This document shows positions 46,961 to 59,912 of a DNA stretch of 64,000 bases, piece after piece. Both the position numbers and the translations under genes were made by a program. The notes below the pieces were generated by a model. The model was not told the origin of the DNA, did not search any database, and saw only the letters and a program-made list of their open reading frames with translations. This DNA comes from Seriola aureovittata (Eukaryota; Chordata; Actinopteri; Carangiformes; Carangidae), in assembly GCF_021018895.1 (NCBI RefSeq), contig NC_079384.1, positions 2,397,640 through 2,461,639 of the forward strand. Reading direction: 5' to 3'. The stretch's first letter is position 1. Every line of letters begins with the position of its first letter.

Positions 46961-49656
46961 CAACTCTGGGTTCTATCAAAACTGTCAGGGAGAAACAGCT
47001 GCGTGTTCAAGGACGAGCAGCTCCTTAGTTTGTCCCAGACAGCAGGAGCACAGGTGTGAGGACAGATTTATGTCTTGGGTCGTACAAAGTACAAAATGTG
47101 ATTTTTCTATTACACTGTGTAGAAATACGTCTCATAAGCTCATTGATGACCAGAACAAACCATCTGGAGAAAGTCCAGGTTCCAGAGTCAGATTTGAATT
47201 AAACCAGGAAGACAATAACGCAAATGACCTCAAGCTGCTCAGCAATAATAAACCCATGTGACTTAGGTTGCTATGGTGAAGTGTGAACCACGGTGTGCAG
47301 CTTAAAGATGACACTCACATGAACCAAATCAGTGCAGACAGTCAAATGTGGAGCTTTCCTGTCATCAGAAGTCACTGGTGAATTTCCTATTACCACAGTT
47401 GTCATCTATTTAACTGACAGTTTCCTGTAGCTTAATGACCGTGGGCTCTGTCGAACATTTTAACTTGATTTAACGTTTTTCCCAAACGTCTCCACTCTCT
47501 TTCTTTTTCTGTAGCAACTCCGTGTGTTTCGGAGGAAGCAGAACAAGCCCAAAGTCGACCTGGCCGAGTTCATGAAGTATCTGGCCGACCACTACAACTG
47601 TGAATCCCCCTACGAGCTGGGGATCAGGATCCACAGTGTCGGGCTGCCCATATCAGTAAGAGACATGACTTCAAGCCTGATGGATAGATAGATAGATAGA
47701 TTTAGCTATTCACAGATCATCATCATTAGTCAGACTGAACATTGACAGCGTGAAGGTTATATGTAGATTAATGTCGGTTCATCATTAAGCACCTGAGTTC
47801 AGTTCTCCTGCTCTGTGTCCAGGATCTTCTCTCACTGATGCGTTTGTGTTTTAAACACCAACGCAACTGATCTGAGGAAACAGTTTTAGTGTTTGTTGTT
47901 GCAGCATCATTAGCTAAAGCGTACAGGTGAACTATGTGGTTAGAAAATAATGTACGTATAATGAAATGCCCCCCCCCCCCCCCGGCCTTCCCCTCCAGAC
48001 GGTGCTGAAGGTGAGTCGCTGTGAGCACGCCATCATGGAGCAGGCCCGTGAGGTCATCCAGAGGGAGCTGGTGGAGGAGACCCAGGAGCAGCTGAGGAAG
48101 ATCAAGAAGAGCGTGTTGGATCCGGTTCAGGGAGCGAGCGCCTTCTCCTCCAGCGGCGGCTTGGACCTCAGGAAGAAATACGCCTCCATGCCGGCGGCCG
48201 ACGTGGTTCTGGCTGTGTTCTCCAACGCGGAGGGGGTGTTCAGTCCTAAGATGACCAAGGTGGGGGCCCCGAATCTCTTGAATCTTACGCCTTCTCAGAT
48301 GCATCAGAGTGTTTGCTCGGTGGCAGTGTGGGAACCATCAGGGGCAGTTACGCAGCTTCTCTCCAGTTCTGAACCGATAAATAAAACGTCACGCTTCATC
48401 ATTTCCTAACCCTTAATGAAGGCGCTAGAAAATAAGTTTGTTTTGAACTGATTAACACTGGATGACATTAAACTCATAATGACGGCGACTTGTGAATTTA
48501 TCCGACTTATCTGTGACATTTCAGCCGTTTTTCATCATCATTATAGTCACACTCATTCTAAAACACACAGGTCGACATTATATTATCACCTCCATTCATT
48601 TATGAGGTAGAAAGCTGGAAACACACCTTTGTCTAAAAGCATAGACTGTAAATAAAGACGGACGTAACAACAGGTTTCTGAAGAGCGTTTCTGAGGCTCA
48701 GAGTGAGCTGTGTCTGACTCCGCCCCTAACTACCAATTCTTAGAAACAATATTCTTTATATGACTGGTTTTAATTATGATGCAGTTTTATTGATGCATTA
48801 AATCAGGTGGCTCTGTTTGATTTCCGATCCAGCACGTCCAGAGCTTCCTGCTGCAGGTGTCGGGTGACCGACTGGCGAAGGCTCTGTTCCAGCTGGCCAT
48901 CTGCGGCGGCTCCCTGGCCGTCCCACAGGACCTGGTGCCCAAAGACAAGGCGCCAAAAACCGGCGCACAGACGACGACAGAGGACAAACCCGCCACGTCC
49001 CTCCCCAGTGAAGGTAGCAGGGTTTTTTGCCTCATGTAGAAACAGGGTCTGATGTGTCGGTGTGTGACTGACTGACAGCTCTGCTCTGTGTCTCTCAGCC
49101 AAAGTGAAGCAGTACGTTAAAGACAGCCTGTCCTCTCAGAGCTCAGCCGTCACTCTGGCCCACGTCGCCGCCCTGGAGAGGAAGTTGACCAAACACTTCC
49201 AGGTCAAAGAGTTCCTGTCTTTGGAGCAGGGAAGCTTCTTGGAGTTCCTGGTGAAACACAGTCAGGTAGTTTTTCATCTATTTTCATGCCTTTTCATGTT
49301 TTTCATCTCTGTTCATGCCCACCTTGGTGGTCAAAGGTCAAAGTTCAATGTCACAGTGATCTCACGTTCTTGTGAATGCAGTATACCAGGAACGCTACTT
49401 CTGGCACACTGTGACCTCACAAAACACGTTTTTGGCCACAACTCACAAATTCATAAACTAATGGGATAAGCAGGATAAAATGAAGTGATGACGTTTTATA
49501 TCCAGAAGGTCAAAGGTCAACTTCACTGTGACATCATCATGTTCTGCAAAAACATTTCTAGCAATTATTCAACTCTGTAACTCAAGAAGACTCAGACAAT
49601 ATTTACTGTAGCTTGTCTGGTTGGCGGAGGAAACAACCACGAGGAGATGATTCTAG

Positions 49657-49714
<58 letters not shown>

Positions 49715-52700
49715 CCTCCTGATGCTGCCACAGCGGTGAGATAATAATCTACGTCGTCTTCCTCCTGTATGTCTCTGGTTTCGTGCAGCTGCTGCAGGAC
49801 ACGCTGGGGTCCTCGTTGATTGTGGGCGGTGGCGGCATGGAGCCTGGGGGCAGCGGGTTCAGACCGAGCAGACAAGACGTGTTCGAGTTCATCAAACAAT
49901 GTAGTGACGTCACATCTACTGATCCAGATGAAGTCAGTCCTTCACACAGACAGAATAAAGCTCCTCTTCGCTCAGTTCATACGTTTTCTTTTTGATCTAC
50001 GAGTTGACAGGAACAGTTTCATCGTCCGTCTCCTTTTCGCAGCTTTCCTACATCGAGTCAGCGCTGAGGTCCCACTACAGGGTCCGGGACAGTCGGGACC
50101 TGGGCCACGGATCTCTGCAGATGCTGGCTGGTCTGGTCCAACGCCAGAGAGGCCTGGCGGGAGGAGGACTGAGCCAGGTCTACTATGAGTCTGCACTGTT
50201 TGCCAAACACAGCAAATCAAGGTTAGAAGTGTTGTAGTCTAGAGCAGTAGTGTAGACGTATCATTAATAAATGATGATGTGTTTCACCCTTTAATGTAAA
50301 ACTCCTTTTTACCAGTAATAAGTCGTTAGTAAGTTTAATGAGTTTAGCATTAACTTCATCTTGCCAAATAGTGAGCTGCATCAGTGTATGAAAACTGTGT
50401 TATAACTTGTTTCTAATTGTTTATTTATGATTTATAAAGTGTTAACAACTGAATTAAAAACCTAATTATAAACCATTTATAAATCCTTTATAAGGGTAGT
50501 TTTATTTTGAAGTGGTAGCACTTGTTTTCTAATATGAAAATGAACATGCAAATATATGAGGAAACGAGCACAAGGTCAAACTAACTCCATCATCTTCCAC
50601 TTCCTGTTTCATCACTGTCTTTATCTACAGTTCATTCAGGAAAAAGTTTTTATACTAAAATCATTTAAATTCATTTTTCTACACTCGGGGATTTTAGACA
50701 TTTTAAGATTTTATTAAAAAGGATAAAATAATATTTTAATTAATTCAACTTTTTGATGAATAAAAGGTTTATCGGCCTGTCTCCCTCTCCCTCCCGTGAA
50801 CAGTGCTGATGGTGGGTCTGAGGCGGTGGGGCGTCTGGGTGAGATGTCTAAGGCGCAGGCGCTGGCCAGCCTGCTGTCCTGCCCTCTGCTGGAGGATTTA
50901 AGTGAGTGGAGCCAGTGGGAGCTGATCTTTAAACCCAGTCACGGCTCCCTCAAAGAGTTCATCGAAAGACATGCAGGTAGAAGTCCCAATAATTCATATT
51001 GTATGTTCTTAATATTGCCAGATAATGATACGTACCACTAATATGTGAACGACGCTCTTTGTATTTACAGCTAACACCGGCCTGGAGGCGTTGGAGGTCA
51101 CTCCAGGGTCGCTGCTCAGGATCACCACACACACGGGAGCCAAGCATTTCTCCAGCGCCGCCATGACCCTTGACCCTGTCGGCACTGCTGGTCATCTGGT
51201 GTCCATGGTGGTAGCTGATGGGATCGTCAATGCTCCCACAGCCCTCCTGGCCAATCACATGCAGAGCTCGCTGGCAGCAGCCGTGGCTAAAGAAGGTAGC
51301 GATGCAAAGAAGGAATTAATAAATCATCATGTTTCAACGCTGCTCTAACGTTTCATCGTCACTAAAACACGGTGTGTGTTTGTCAGATTTGTCTCGGGCT
51401 GAAGACGACGTGTCGTGTTACAGCAGAGTGGCCGAGTTCCTCCTCGCCTGTTTGACACGAATCCCTGCCAGAACATGTCAGGCTCTGCTGCAGCAGGTCG
51501 GTCACACGGTCACACGTACATCACATGATCTGATCAGACACTTCCTGTATAATTTAATCACAGGGTCAAGGAGCCGGTCCAACAGTGTTATTTGTCACAA
51601 TTCAAGATGCTTAATGGTTAAAGGATGAATGGATGGAGGGAGGATTTTTTTCTGTACATGAGATATTAAAATACATGAAGACAAAATAAGTAAAATTACA
51701 CATCAACTTAAAATGTCTAACGATAAACTAAAGTAAATCGAGCCGTTACTTCCTCTTACGTCATTTATGCATCCACCTTTTCCTTCTTCCCTTCCAGGGT
51801 GTGAAACAGGAATCTAATGAAACGTAACACAAATAAACATTCAAAGGTCACGCAACAATAAAAGGTTAACCAAATAACTGCTGTAGTCTTAACCAAATAA
51901 GGTTAGTGACAACTCACAGTGGTTTGCAGACAGAAAGCTGGAGGCATATCACCACCTGGGTGTGGCTAATAGGAGGACAGGTGCTCTGCAGGTGAGGCAG
52001 GGTGTTAGACTTTAACAGTGGTGTCGTAGCGTTGAGAGCAGGTTTTCCACACGGAAGCTGTTAAATTCATCCTGTGGCAGAAAAACAGGAAATAGAGATT
52101 CATGATTCATGTCTCAGAATAATAATGTGTGTATTCAGGATTAACACGTCGGAGTGTAGCGTCGCGAAAACATGTATAAACAAGTATTTCTTTAAATTTA
52201 GTGAAGAATTGTTTAATGAGGAAACAACAACAAAAAACAAACAAACTGCATCTCTTCAGGGTGTCCTGAAGGAGTGGGCAGTGAATCTAATCTGCTATAA
52301 TGAACTGCTGAGGAGGAGGTTATCAGTCTCACCGTTGTCATGACAACCACATACTTTTCCAGCAGCTCTGTGGCTTGCTGGTCAGTTTGTGTTAAACTCT
52401 CTTCTTCTTACATCAGACAGTAAACGGATCCTTGTGACTCATTTTTACCTGCAGCTCAGGTGGTTCAGTTCCTGATTAACACGCGTTTCTCCGTTCCCGT
52501 TCAAATGTGACTTCAGGTGTTTCTGGAGCCTTTCTCCCGCGTCCTGGGCCAGGCCAAGTCTAAACAGGTCCTGATCACCGTGGCCCAGTCCGACCCGAGG
52601 CACATGAACTGTCTGCATCGGCTGGGCATCCTGCTGGGCATCACGGACTGGATCAAAGACTACCAGAAGAAACTGAACCCGCCTCAGAGCCACGGCTGCA

Positions 52701-55700
52701 GCTCACACACGGCTCCCGTGGAACCGACCAAGGTCAGAACACGAGAAACACAGTAAAAACAAACAACATCCACACCAGCACTCTGTGTGTGGTGTGATAC
52801 AAAAACACGTAACATACAGTACATAGTATATGTGTAGCCGTGTCACACAGCTTCTCTGTCATGACTGTTCTTCTAATTTTCTTTCTTCTTCTGTTTGACT
52901 TCAGTTTAATTTAATAGACTCTGAGAGCAGCAGTCTGTCCAACCTGAACATGAGTGAAGACGAGGACGTCATGGACAACGGCTTCGTCTCCTCCCAGCTC
53001 AACCAGAGTCCATCACAAGGTGGCTGCAGCGCACACAGACATGAGGACCGAACCACTTTCCCTTCTTCAGGTTTTAATTGTTAAATGTTTTCTTCTAGTG
53101 AATGGAGAGCAGGACGTGACGGTTGAGGAGGAAGAGGATGAAGAGGAGCTGTTTGAGTTGGCCTCACTGCCTAACGGAGAGACATCGGACGTCAGCGTCG
53201 AAGCTGAAGGAGGCCAGGAGGAGGAGCAGTCAGACACGTCTGATTCTAACGAGAAGGACGGCACCAGCTGTCCATCAGAGACCACATCGGACCGCCACAG
53301 AGCCGTCATCGAGGACATCAGGTCGGTTCTTATTTACCACCGTTAGTGACGTTCGCTGTGTCCGTTCAGGTGACGTGGTTTGTTCAGCTGATCTGTCTCT
53401 TCCTCTGTCTCTCAGGAAGAATGAGTTTGGTATCGGTGTGGAGCTGACCGCCGAAGGCCAGAAGCTGATGCAGGTTCACCAGGACCGGCTGGGCCGCAGC
53501 CTGGAGCGACTCTCCACGGAGCTCTACAGCAAAGACACACACTTTGTCCTGGAGCTCATTCAGGTGGCTGCTAACACGCTAACACGCTAACACCCTGAAA
53601 CCTAGTTATAATGAACCATGTGTATGTGTAGGGTTATCACTTTGGACATCTGCATGTTATTTTATTTTGTTGATATCTCAGTAACGTAATTTTTTTAATG
53701 TAATTTTAACGCCCTCTTCTTGTTTTCCCTTCTTTTCAGAACGCTGATGACAACAGTTACCCGTCAGAGGTCGGTGTCGTTCCGTCACTGGCCTTCGTGG
53801 TGGAGAAAGACTGTATCACTGTTCTCAACAACGAGATCGGCTTCCAGGAGAGAAACATCAAGGCCATCTGCGACGTGGGCTGCAGCACCAAGGGCAAACA
53901 CAAATACGGATACATCGGTACGAACGTACATGACGTCTCAGTTACTCCTTACTGAAAATATATCACAGCTTCTTAATAATCCTCACTGTGCTACTTCACA
54001 GGACAAAAGGGCATCGGCTTCAAGTCGGTGTTTAAGGTCACAGACTGTCCTGAGATTCACTCCAACGGCTTCCACTTACGCTTCGACAGGACGTGCGGCT
54101 CCATGGGATACATCCTCCCCCACTGGACTGAGGACGAGAGGCCTCTGGACGCTCAGCTGAAGAACGTCAATCACATCAGGTTACAGGAGAAACACAGGGA
54201 TTAATAACATTGACGATGGATGTTCTGTAAATACTCCGCGTTATAAGAGTATTTCTACCAATAAGTGGATGATTAACTTTGTTGTTTGTCTGTTACGTCA
54301 CGTTGAAAATGTTTTCGAGTGAGTGTTGTTTGATATTTGTTGTTTTCTAACTTCCAGCTGGACCACAAAGATCTGCCTCCCGCTGCGATCTGAGAGCCAT
54401 CAGACCAGAAACCTGTTTCATGACGTGCACCCCTCCCTGCTGCTCTTCCTGCACCGCCTGCGCTCCATCATCATCTACAACCAGGTAGCTCCCCTACCTA
54501 CACACACAGGTGAAGTCGTTGCGTCAAACCTCACAGAGGTCTCGAGGAATCACCTGGTTTTTACTCCATCTCGCAGAGTGAGAAGCGTCTCATGACCATG
54601 ACTCGAAAAGATCTGAGTCACGACGTGCTGGAGGTGGAGCACACGGAGGGCGTGGAGCGCTGGCTGGTCGTCAAAACTACGCTGGAGCCCAAGAAGGTAA
54701 TAAACAAACAGGCAACCGTCAGGGGGGGGGGCCCCCGAGGGCCGACAAACTTTACTCCACAGCAGTGTCTCAAAACGCGGCTCCCTCCTCCTTAAACAAC
54801 CAACGGCCGATTAGCAGCGACATCTTTATAGGAAACCTCCCTGACGGGGCCCCGTTTGGCTGCTGATTGTCACCAGATGCTTTTATGAAGAAAAGCCGTT
54901 AAAGGTTTTTAAAAGTCACAAAATCTAGAGAGAGAAACTTTATGTGTTGATGAGCAGCTTTATGATTTAGGTTTTTATTGTTCTTTATAATTTACTGTAT
55001 ATTTTGAAAATTACACAATTTTTCACATTCTTTATATTTTGAAAATCCTTTAAATATATGGAATAAAATTTTTATTTTAGATTTCGTACATTTTTCGCTG
55101 GCGTCAGATTATTTGTATGTATTGGTCATGTATTGGTCATGTCAATAAAGCTTCTTTGAATTTGAATTGTATCTGTTTCACCTTCAGATCAAAGAGAACG
55201 TTGAGTCGACCGAACTCGCCCTGGCATTCCAGCTCTGCAGCGACAACACAGGAAGTGACATCATATGCCAGCCTCAGAAACAGCCCGTGTTCGCCTATCT
55301 GCCCCTGCGGAGTTTCGGCTTACGTTTCATCGTCCAAGGTGAGGACGGACTTTGAGGTGGTAGAGGTGTCCACTCAGACACACAGAGGCGGAGCAATCCA
55401 CTCACCTGACTCTGTTCCACAGGTGACTTTGACATCCCTTCGTCCCGAGAGGACGTGGACAGAGACAGTTCCTGGAACCAGTGGCTTCGCTCTGAGATAC
55501 CGCAGCTCTTCCTCCACGCCATGGATGTCTTCACTGTGAGACCGTGTTATATATATAATATATATATATTTACATCCTGATGAACAGATGAGCAGAGACT
55601 TTACGTTAATGATGCCTTCAAGGAAAATCTGATCATTTACAAACCAACCACGGCAAACTACAAGTATAATATATGACTTACAAGTAAAAACACATTTAAT

Positions 55701-58043
55701 GAAACTTCCTGCGAATGTTTCAAATTAAAAGCTTAACAGGAACAGGAGGGAACATGGAGGAAGTGTTGGAGTTTACAGCAAATTAAAAAAGACAGCAGGT
55801 CAGAAAACAGTGACAGGTTTCACTAAAATATAAAATATACAGGTTTGTTCCTGTTTCAGTTGAAGGCTAGAAACTCTTTACAGCCGAGCTAAATCAAATT
55901 GTCTGTGGAATATGAAGTAAGAGTCAGAATCAGGATTCGTACAGGGAGTTTAAAACACGATGCCCTCGTCAGTCATTAGTCATTGGTTGTTCTAACCTGT
56001 GTTTGTTTCTTCCAGAATCACCCAGAGTTCAGGGGGCTGAAGGGTCTCTGCCAGTTCCTCCAGTTCATCCCTCTGCCTGACGAGGTGCTGGACTTCTTCA
56101 AGCCTGTTGCCGGGCAGATTATTCAGCTGCTAAAGGGCAAAGCTTTCCTGCCGACACTCAGCTCAGGTGTGACTCACAAGCTCCAAATGCAAACCTGAAA
56201 ATGAAAACGCTCACAATAAATAAATATATGTAATAAACGCTGTCAATGCTCCTCCCTCTCTCTCTCCCTCTCTCTCCCTCGCTCTCTCTCTCCCTCTGTC
56301 TCTCCCTCCCTCCCTCCTCCCTCTCTCTCTCTCTCTCTCTACCTCCCTCCCTCTCTCCCTCCCTCTGTCTCTCCCTCTTCTCCCTCTCTCTCTCCCTCGC
56401 TCTCTCTCCCTCTCTCCCTCCCTCTCTCTCTCCCTCCCTCCCTCTCTCCCTCCCTCTCTCTCTCCCTCGCTCTCTCTCTCTGTCCCTCTCTCTCTCCCTC
56501 CCTCTCTCTCTCTCCCTCCCTCTCTCCCTCCCCCCCAGATGCTAAGGTCGTGTACAAGCTGCCGTCCCAGGTGGCCGTCTGTCAGGACCCCGTGATCCGT
56601 GAGGTAATTGGTGGAGACGAGCTCGAAAGACACCTGTCTCTGTCCTATCTCCACCCGGATTTGAGCCCCGCCCCGCCCACCTCCCTGCTCACTCACCTGG
56701 GAGTCCGACACCTGCGGGGATCAGACGTTACCACGGTAACCACGGCCATGGCCAAGGAGCTGATGAAGGAGGAAGGAATCCACTCAGGTGTGTGCGAGAG
56801 GAGAGGTTTTATGGGTCATCAGCATCGACTTCTATCTAGTTTTAAGCCACAGACACTTTTTACACCTCGGCGGTTTTCAGCTCTGTATCTGAACCAGATG
56901 ATTTTAGTCGTCGCACATCTGGATCTGAAGTTATCAGAGAAACAAGCTGAGTAAATGTGAGACAGCTCGGCTCCCAGCAGCTGGAGACGTCCCGTCCTCT
57001 GTCAGCGTCGGTTAATCTCTGATTTCTAAAGTGAAACCGTTTTATTTGTTTCCTGGTTACAATCACCGGGTCTGTTTGATTTACTGAACCACTGACACTG
57101 AAGGAATCCAAACCGAGAGGAGCTTACAGTAATGGTGGTGAAGAAAACAACTCCCATGATCCCACGCCATTTCATGACGTCACCCAACGTCACCTTTTGT
57201 TATTGTTTTGATTGAGAGACGCCTAGAGGCAGAAGTTACTATTTTCAAGGTGAAGAATGAGCTGTGAGGCTCAGGAGGAAGTGAAACTTACCTGTCACTT
57301 TCTGAGAGGTGTGTCACTCACTCTGACTCCGCCCCTGTGTCTCTTTCCCAGACGCCGGTCTGCGGCGGCTCGCCAGGCTGCTGGTCTGCAACTTCCGAGC
57401 TCTGGAGCACGGCTACGCGGAGGCAGACTCCATCTTGCAGACCCTCAAGGATCTACCCATAATCCCCCTGGCTGACGGCTCTGTGGTGGCGCTGGGCGGT
57501 GGGGGCGTGTTCTTTCCAATGGAGGAAGCCAGGACCAAGAAAAAGAAAGCTCAGGCTCAGACAGGTAATTTATTTTGAACATATTCACACAGTTAAATCA
57601 TACAACAGTTATTGATTCAACTTATTAAAATACAGAATATATTATTATAGTCAGTAGAAATAGTTTCTATCGACGTGTCCTGATTGGACGGAGCTAAATC
57701 ACAATAACAGCAACAGATGCAGCAGCAGCCGTCTGGATGTAGGGCAGGACACTTTCACAGTTTCCACTTTCTAAAAACGCGTTGAGCTGATGTAGAGAAA
57801 TAAAAACAGATAAATATATATCACCTCGGTGGTGGTGAGAGCTTCACATGCTTCACTCTCCATCTGTGCTCACAGAGCATCGGCAGCGAAGGTTAGAGTG
57901 ACGGTGGTTCTTCATGAGCGAAATAAAAATAGCACCGTGGATTATGTGATACTCAGACAAACAGAGACGGTGATTCAGAAGCATTTTAAAGGACCTGCGT
58001 CAACAGCTGTCTGCACACACACACACACACACACACAGACACA

Positions 58044-58077
<34 letters not shown>

Positions 58078-58275
58078 ACACACACACACACACACAGACA
58101 CACACACACAAACACACACACACACACAAACACACACATGATGCGTGACAAACCACCACCTTTCTCTGAGAAGTGAAACTGCTCACATCACCCACATCCA
58201 CACACTTGGCCCAGAGCAGAGGGTTAGAATATCAGACATGAATTATTGATTTGTGTCTCTCTGTCTGTCTGTGTC

Positions 58276-58308
<33 letters not shown>

Positions 58309-59862
58309 GTCTCTGTCTGTCTGTCTCTGTCTGTCTGTGTCTCTGTGTCTCTGTCTGTCTGTGTGTCTCTCTCTCTCTTTGTCTCTCTCTGTCTGTCTCT
58401 CTCTCTCTGTCTCTCTCTCTCTCGTTGGTCTATAAAATGTCAAGAAAGTATTGATCCCGTCTCGAGCTGCACAATTAATCCAAATAAAATCACAATGTGA
58501 CCAAGTGCGATATCCAAATCACAGGAGCTGCAGTTTATCTGATGAAGGTCAAACGTGTCACATTGTTGAGTATTGTTAGCACCATTAGCGCTGTGGCCCT
58601 ACAGAGACGCCCCCCCCCTATAGATTGTGTTCTCCAGATGTAAAAGAACATGTTTGTTTGGTACAAAACCAACAAAAATCACATCATCATGTTTCATCAA
58701 ATACAAAAAAGGAACATGATTTTTTTTTTGCGGCACCAGCAGCCGTGACGTTTGTCAAACATGTTGACGTTGTGACTTATGACACGATCTTCGACCGCAG
58801 CCACACACCTGTAAAGTTGTCCAACACTAAGTTACTGGTGTATTCTTCAGATAAGCACATTCCTGCAGTCATGTGTGATGGAGAACAGCGTTCACCAGCT
58901 CTCGCTTCAGGCAGCCTGGAAACAAAGAACAGGAAATGGTATTAGAGGGAGTGAAGCCTCGGCTCAGGCTGGTTTCCAGGTCACTGAGTGTAGTTCATCC
59001 TTCTGCAAGTGAAGCTAATGCCTGAAGATCTGCTGAGAGGTGACGTCGGCAGAGATGTGTGTGATGACTTCAGACAGGCGACGGAGTTAAACCGAGTTCC
59101 ACTGAAATATTGAGCAGTGCAGAGCTCGGGGGGGGGGGGAAAGTAGGTCACTGGAGGTTTTCACTCACACACACTCAGGTGTGTTTATACCTGTTCTGTC
59201 GTTGTGTCTGTTCAGATTCAGCTGAGAGGAAACTAAGACATTCAGATTGATGAGGAACTCGATATATTTCACGCTTCCAGATCCTCTCTCTTCTCTAATC
59301 CTAAATAAATGTAACTTAGAAATGAACTGGAATAAGAGCCTCCATGTTGTCTCTTCACAGGGCCGCTGTCTGCACTGTACAAGGACGTGAACGTCGTTCA
59401 TCCCTCGCTGCTGAGCTGCGTGGAGCCTCTGGAGAGTCAGCAGGTTCGAGAGCTGCTCAGAAGACTGGGAGTCCACGAACTGGAGCCTCAGGAGCTGCTG
59501 GAGCAACACATCTACCCCTCCATAAGCAACAACAAGTGGAAGGTAGGACGCCGGATAAACTGGATCCACGGGGTGTCATTAAAGTGATTTTATAGTCATT
59601 TTACAGGTTTTATGCTTAAAAATGTATTTACCTTTGTACTTGGCTGAAGTGTCTTTCTTTCTTCATCATCATCATCATCAGCTGAAGCCCGAGGCGGTGG
59701 TGGTGAGCTACCTGGTTTTCATCAAGCAGCATTCCTCCTCCAGTCAGTACTCAGACGTCGCAGTACCTGTCCTCACCAGCAGGGGTCTGCTGTGCCCGGG
59801 ACAGGACAGAGTGCACTTCTCTGAGGAGTACGACAACATCAACCTGCCGCAGGAACTGCCAG

Positions 59863-59912
<50 letters not shown>

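Larger units (their letters stand above)
46192..53563 (+). other. LOTUS-NO VEIN exons 4-18: helical middle region
   Basis: Exons are 46192-46317 (or 46329), 46405-46602, 47515-47655, 47999-48259, 48833-49013, 49099-49265, 49789-49932, 50043-50221, 50804-50976, 51071-51295, 51387-51496, 52517-52732, 52905-53019, 53099-53321 and 53416-53563. They cover residues about 476-1344. Most are predicted helical and leucine-rich by eye. Exon 6 ([18 protein letters not shown]) may hold another small winged-helix unit. Exons 16-17 form an acidic, Ser/Glu-rich linker. Exon 18 ends in HFVLELIQ, the start of the ATPase N box. Exon 4 has two in-frame donors 12 bases apart. Confidence 0.85.

Noticed and set aside
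53740..55535. Assignment of the ATPase exons to sacsin (SACS)
   Set aside because: The N-terminal LOTUS domains, the absence of ubiquitin-like and DnaJ/HEPN context, and the MVSDKRVF segment fit NO VEIN-type proteins better.
56246..56711. Long Leu-Ser or Arg-Glu-Gly frames on both strands
   Set aside because: They are produced by the CTCTCC tract. Only the part from 56539 on is a real exon, and in a different frame.
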